From: Mycolicibacterium sp. lyk4-40-TYG-92
GTDB lineage: Bacteria; Actinomycetota; Actinomycetes; Mycobacteriales; Mycobacteriaceae
Direction of reading: 5' to 3'
Assembly: GCF_030209435.1 (NCBI RefSeq)
Contig: NZ_JARVRX010000023.1
Location: 38,725 to 102,724, forward strand
DNA: 64,000 nucleotides
Of the stretch, positions 63,530 to 64,000 are shown piece after piece; within the stretch, counting starts at the first letter, position 1; each line of letters opens with the position of its first letter. The position numbers and the translations under genes were made by a program. The notes under the pieces are model-generated. The model ran no database searches and had not been told where the DNA came from. It saw nothing but the letters and a program-made list of their open reading frames with translations.

Positions 63530-64000
63530 ATGCGCAACTCAGGACGTTTGATCGGATTTGCTGCGGTATCAGCCCTCGCGCTGGTCCCGCTTGCCGTCGC
63601 GGCTCCGGCGTGGGCCGACGACGAGGTTTCCGGTGAAACCGGCGCCGCGGTCGCTACCCCGATCGGCAATGGCAACGCCGGTGGCGGCGCCGGCTTCGGC
63701 GTGGAGAACCCCTTCTGGCACCCCTTCGACGCGTCCAGCAACACGGGCGGCGGCGCCGGTGTGAACACCCCGCTCGGCGGCGGCGAGTTCAACACCGCCA
63801 CCGGCACCGATGCCGGCATCAACGGCGCGGGCTTCGACACCAACACCGGCGCGGCGGTCAACACCCCGCTGGGTGGCAGCAACTTCAACACCGGCGCGGC
63901 CACCGACTTCAACGTGCCCAACCCGGCTGACTTCATGCCGAACTTCGGCGGCGGCGCGGGCGTGAACACCCCGTTCGGTGGCAGCGGCTTCAACGCCGGC
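63530..64000 (+). CDS. Secreted Gly/Asn-rich repeat protein, truncated by window end
   Basis: Open to the window edge (157 codons seen). A clear signal peptide (1-31, cut near APAWA-DD) is followed by imperfect repeats of about 33-36 residues built on GA(G/A)VNTP(L/F)GGxxFNT, seen at about residues 74, 107 and 142 with a weaker copy at about 38 (GAAVATPIG). Composition is Gly, Asn, Ala, Thr and Phe, unlike PE_PGRS. ATG 63530 has GGAG 8 nt upstream. No family recognised. The 227 bp upstream holds no gene I can support and presumably its promoter. Confidence 0.75.
   Translation, partial: MRNSGRLIGFAAVSALALVPLAVAAPAWADDEVSGETGAAVATPIGNGNAGGGAGFGVENPFWHPFDASSNTGGGAGVNTPLGGGEFNTATGTDAGINGAGFDTNTGAAVNTPLGGSNFNTGAATDFNVPNPADFMPNFGGGAGVNTPFGGSGFNAG

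Overview
The window is a high-GC actinobacterial chromosome segment, almost certainly from a rapid-growing mycobacterium (Mycolicibacterium type). The order recR - ybaB - SRPBCC protein - FAD reductase - cfa-type methyltransferase - dnaX - aspB - ffs - tRNA-Ser - lucA matches, from memory, the Rv3715c-Rv3723 block of M. tuberculosis. Other mycobacterial markers are an LpqH-family lipoprotein, a PE-PPE-domain esterase, LigC/PolD end-joining enzymes and several promoters of the leaderless TANNNT-N6-(A/G)TG type. The species cannot be named from the sequence. No insertion sequence, CRISPR array or prophage was seen.

Positions 1-21,590 (minus strand) are one unbroken reading frame of at least 7,196 codons. 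It is the N-terminal part of a giant non-ribosomal peptide synthetase whose 3' end lies outside the window. Its modules read C-A-T-E / C-A(N-MT)-T / C-A-T / C-A-T / C-A-T-E / C-A..., which predicts a peptide of six or more residues starting D-X1 - N-methyl-X2 - X3 - X4 - D-X5. An MbtH-like helper gene sits 43 bp upstream in the same operon. The first modules resemble the logic of the M. paratuberculosis lipopentapeptide (D-Phe, N-Me-Val...), but module 5 is epimerising and the assembly line continues past five. It is the strongest candidate here for an undescribed product.

Positions 22-32 kb are the conserved core: recombination (recR, ybaB), the tuberculostearic acid pair (tmsA, cfa), the DNA polymerase III clamp-loader subunit (dnaX), aspartate aminotransferase (aspB), the SRP 4.5S RNA (ffs), tRNA-Ser(GGA), the lipid-uptake coordinator lucA and a secreted PDZ serine protease. 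The amidase gene (Rv3717/ami1) that normally lies between ybaB and the SRPBCC gene is missing. Short tandem duplications of gene 3' ends are found at recR and at the SRPBCC gene.

Positions 32-45 kb hold a DUF2236 oxygenase-like protein behind a palindromic operator, a five-gene overlapping operon (peptide-type ABC importer plus zinc alcohol dehydrogenase), cspA with a 5'-terminal hairpin, a GAP-family membrane protein, and the polD-ligC end-joining pair.

Positions 44-49 kb hold gluQ and tgt, both acting on tRNA queuosine, around a P450/short-chain dehydrogenase pair. Positions 49-64 kb hold LpqH, a PE-PPE-domain hydrolase, a LuxR regulator followed by a flavoprotein with a coupled 10-codon leader ORF, an APC permease-nitrilase pair, an LpqC-like esterase, a phytoene-dehydrogenase-like flavoprotein, a DUF3556 membrane protein with an acyl-CoA synthetase divergent from a PucR regulator, and the start of a secreted Gly/Asn-rich repeat protein cut off by the window edge.
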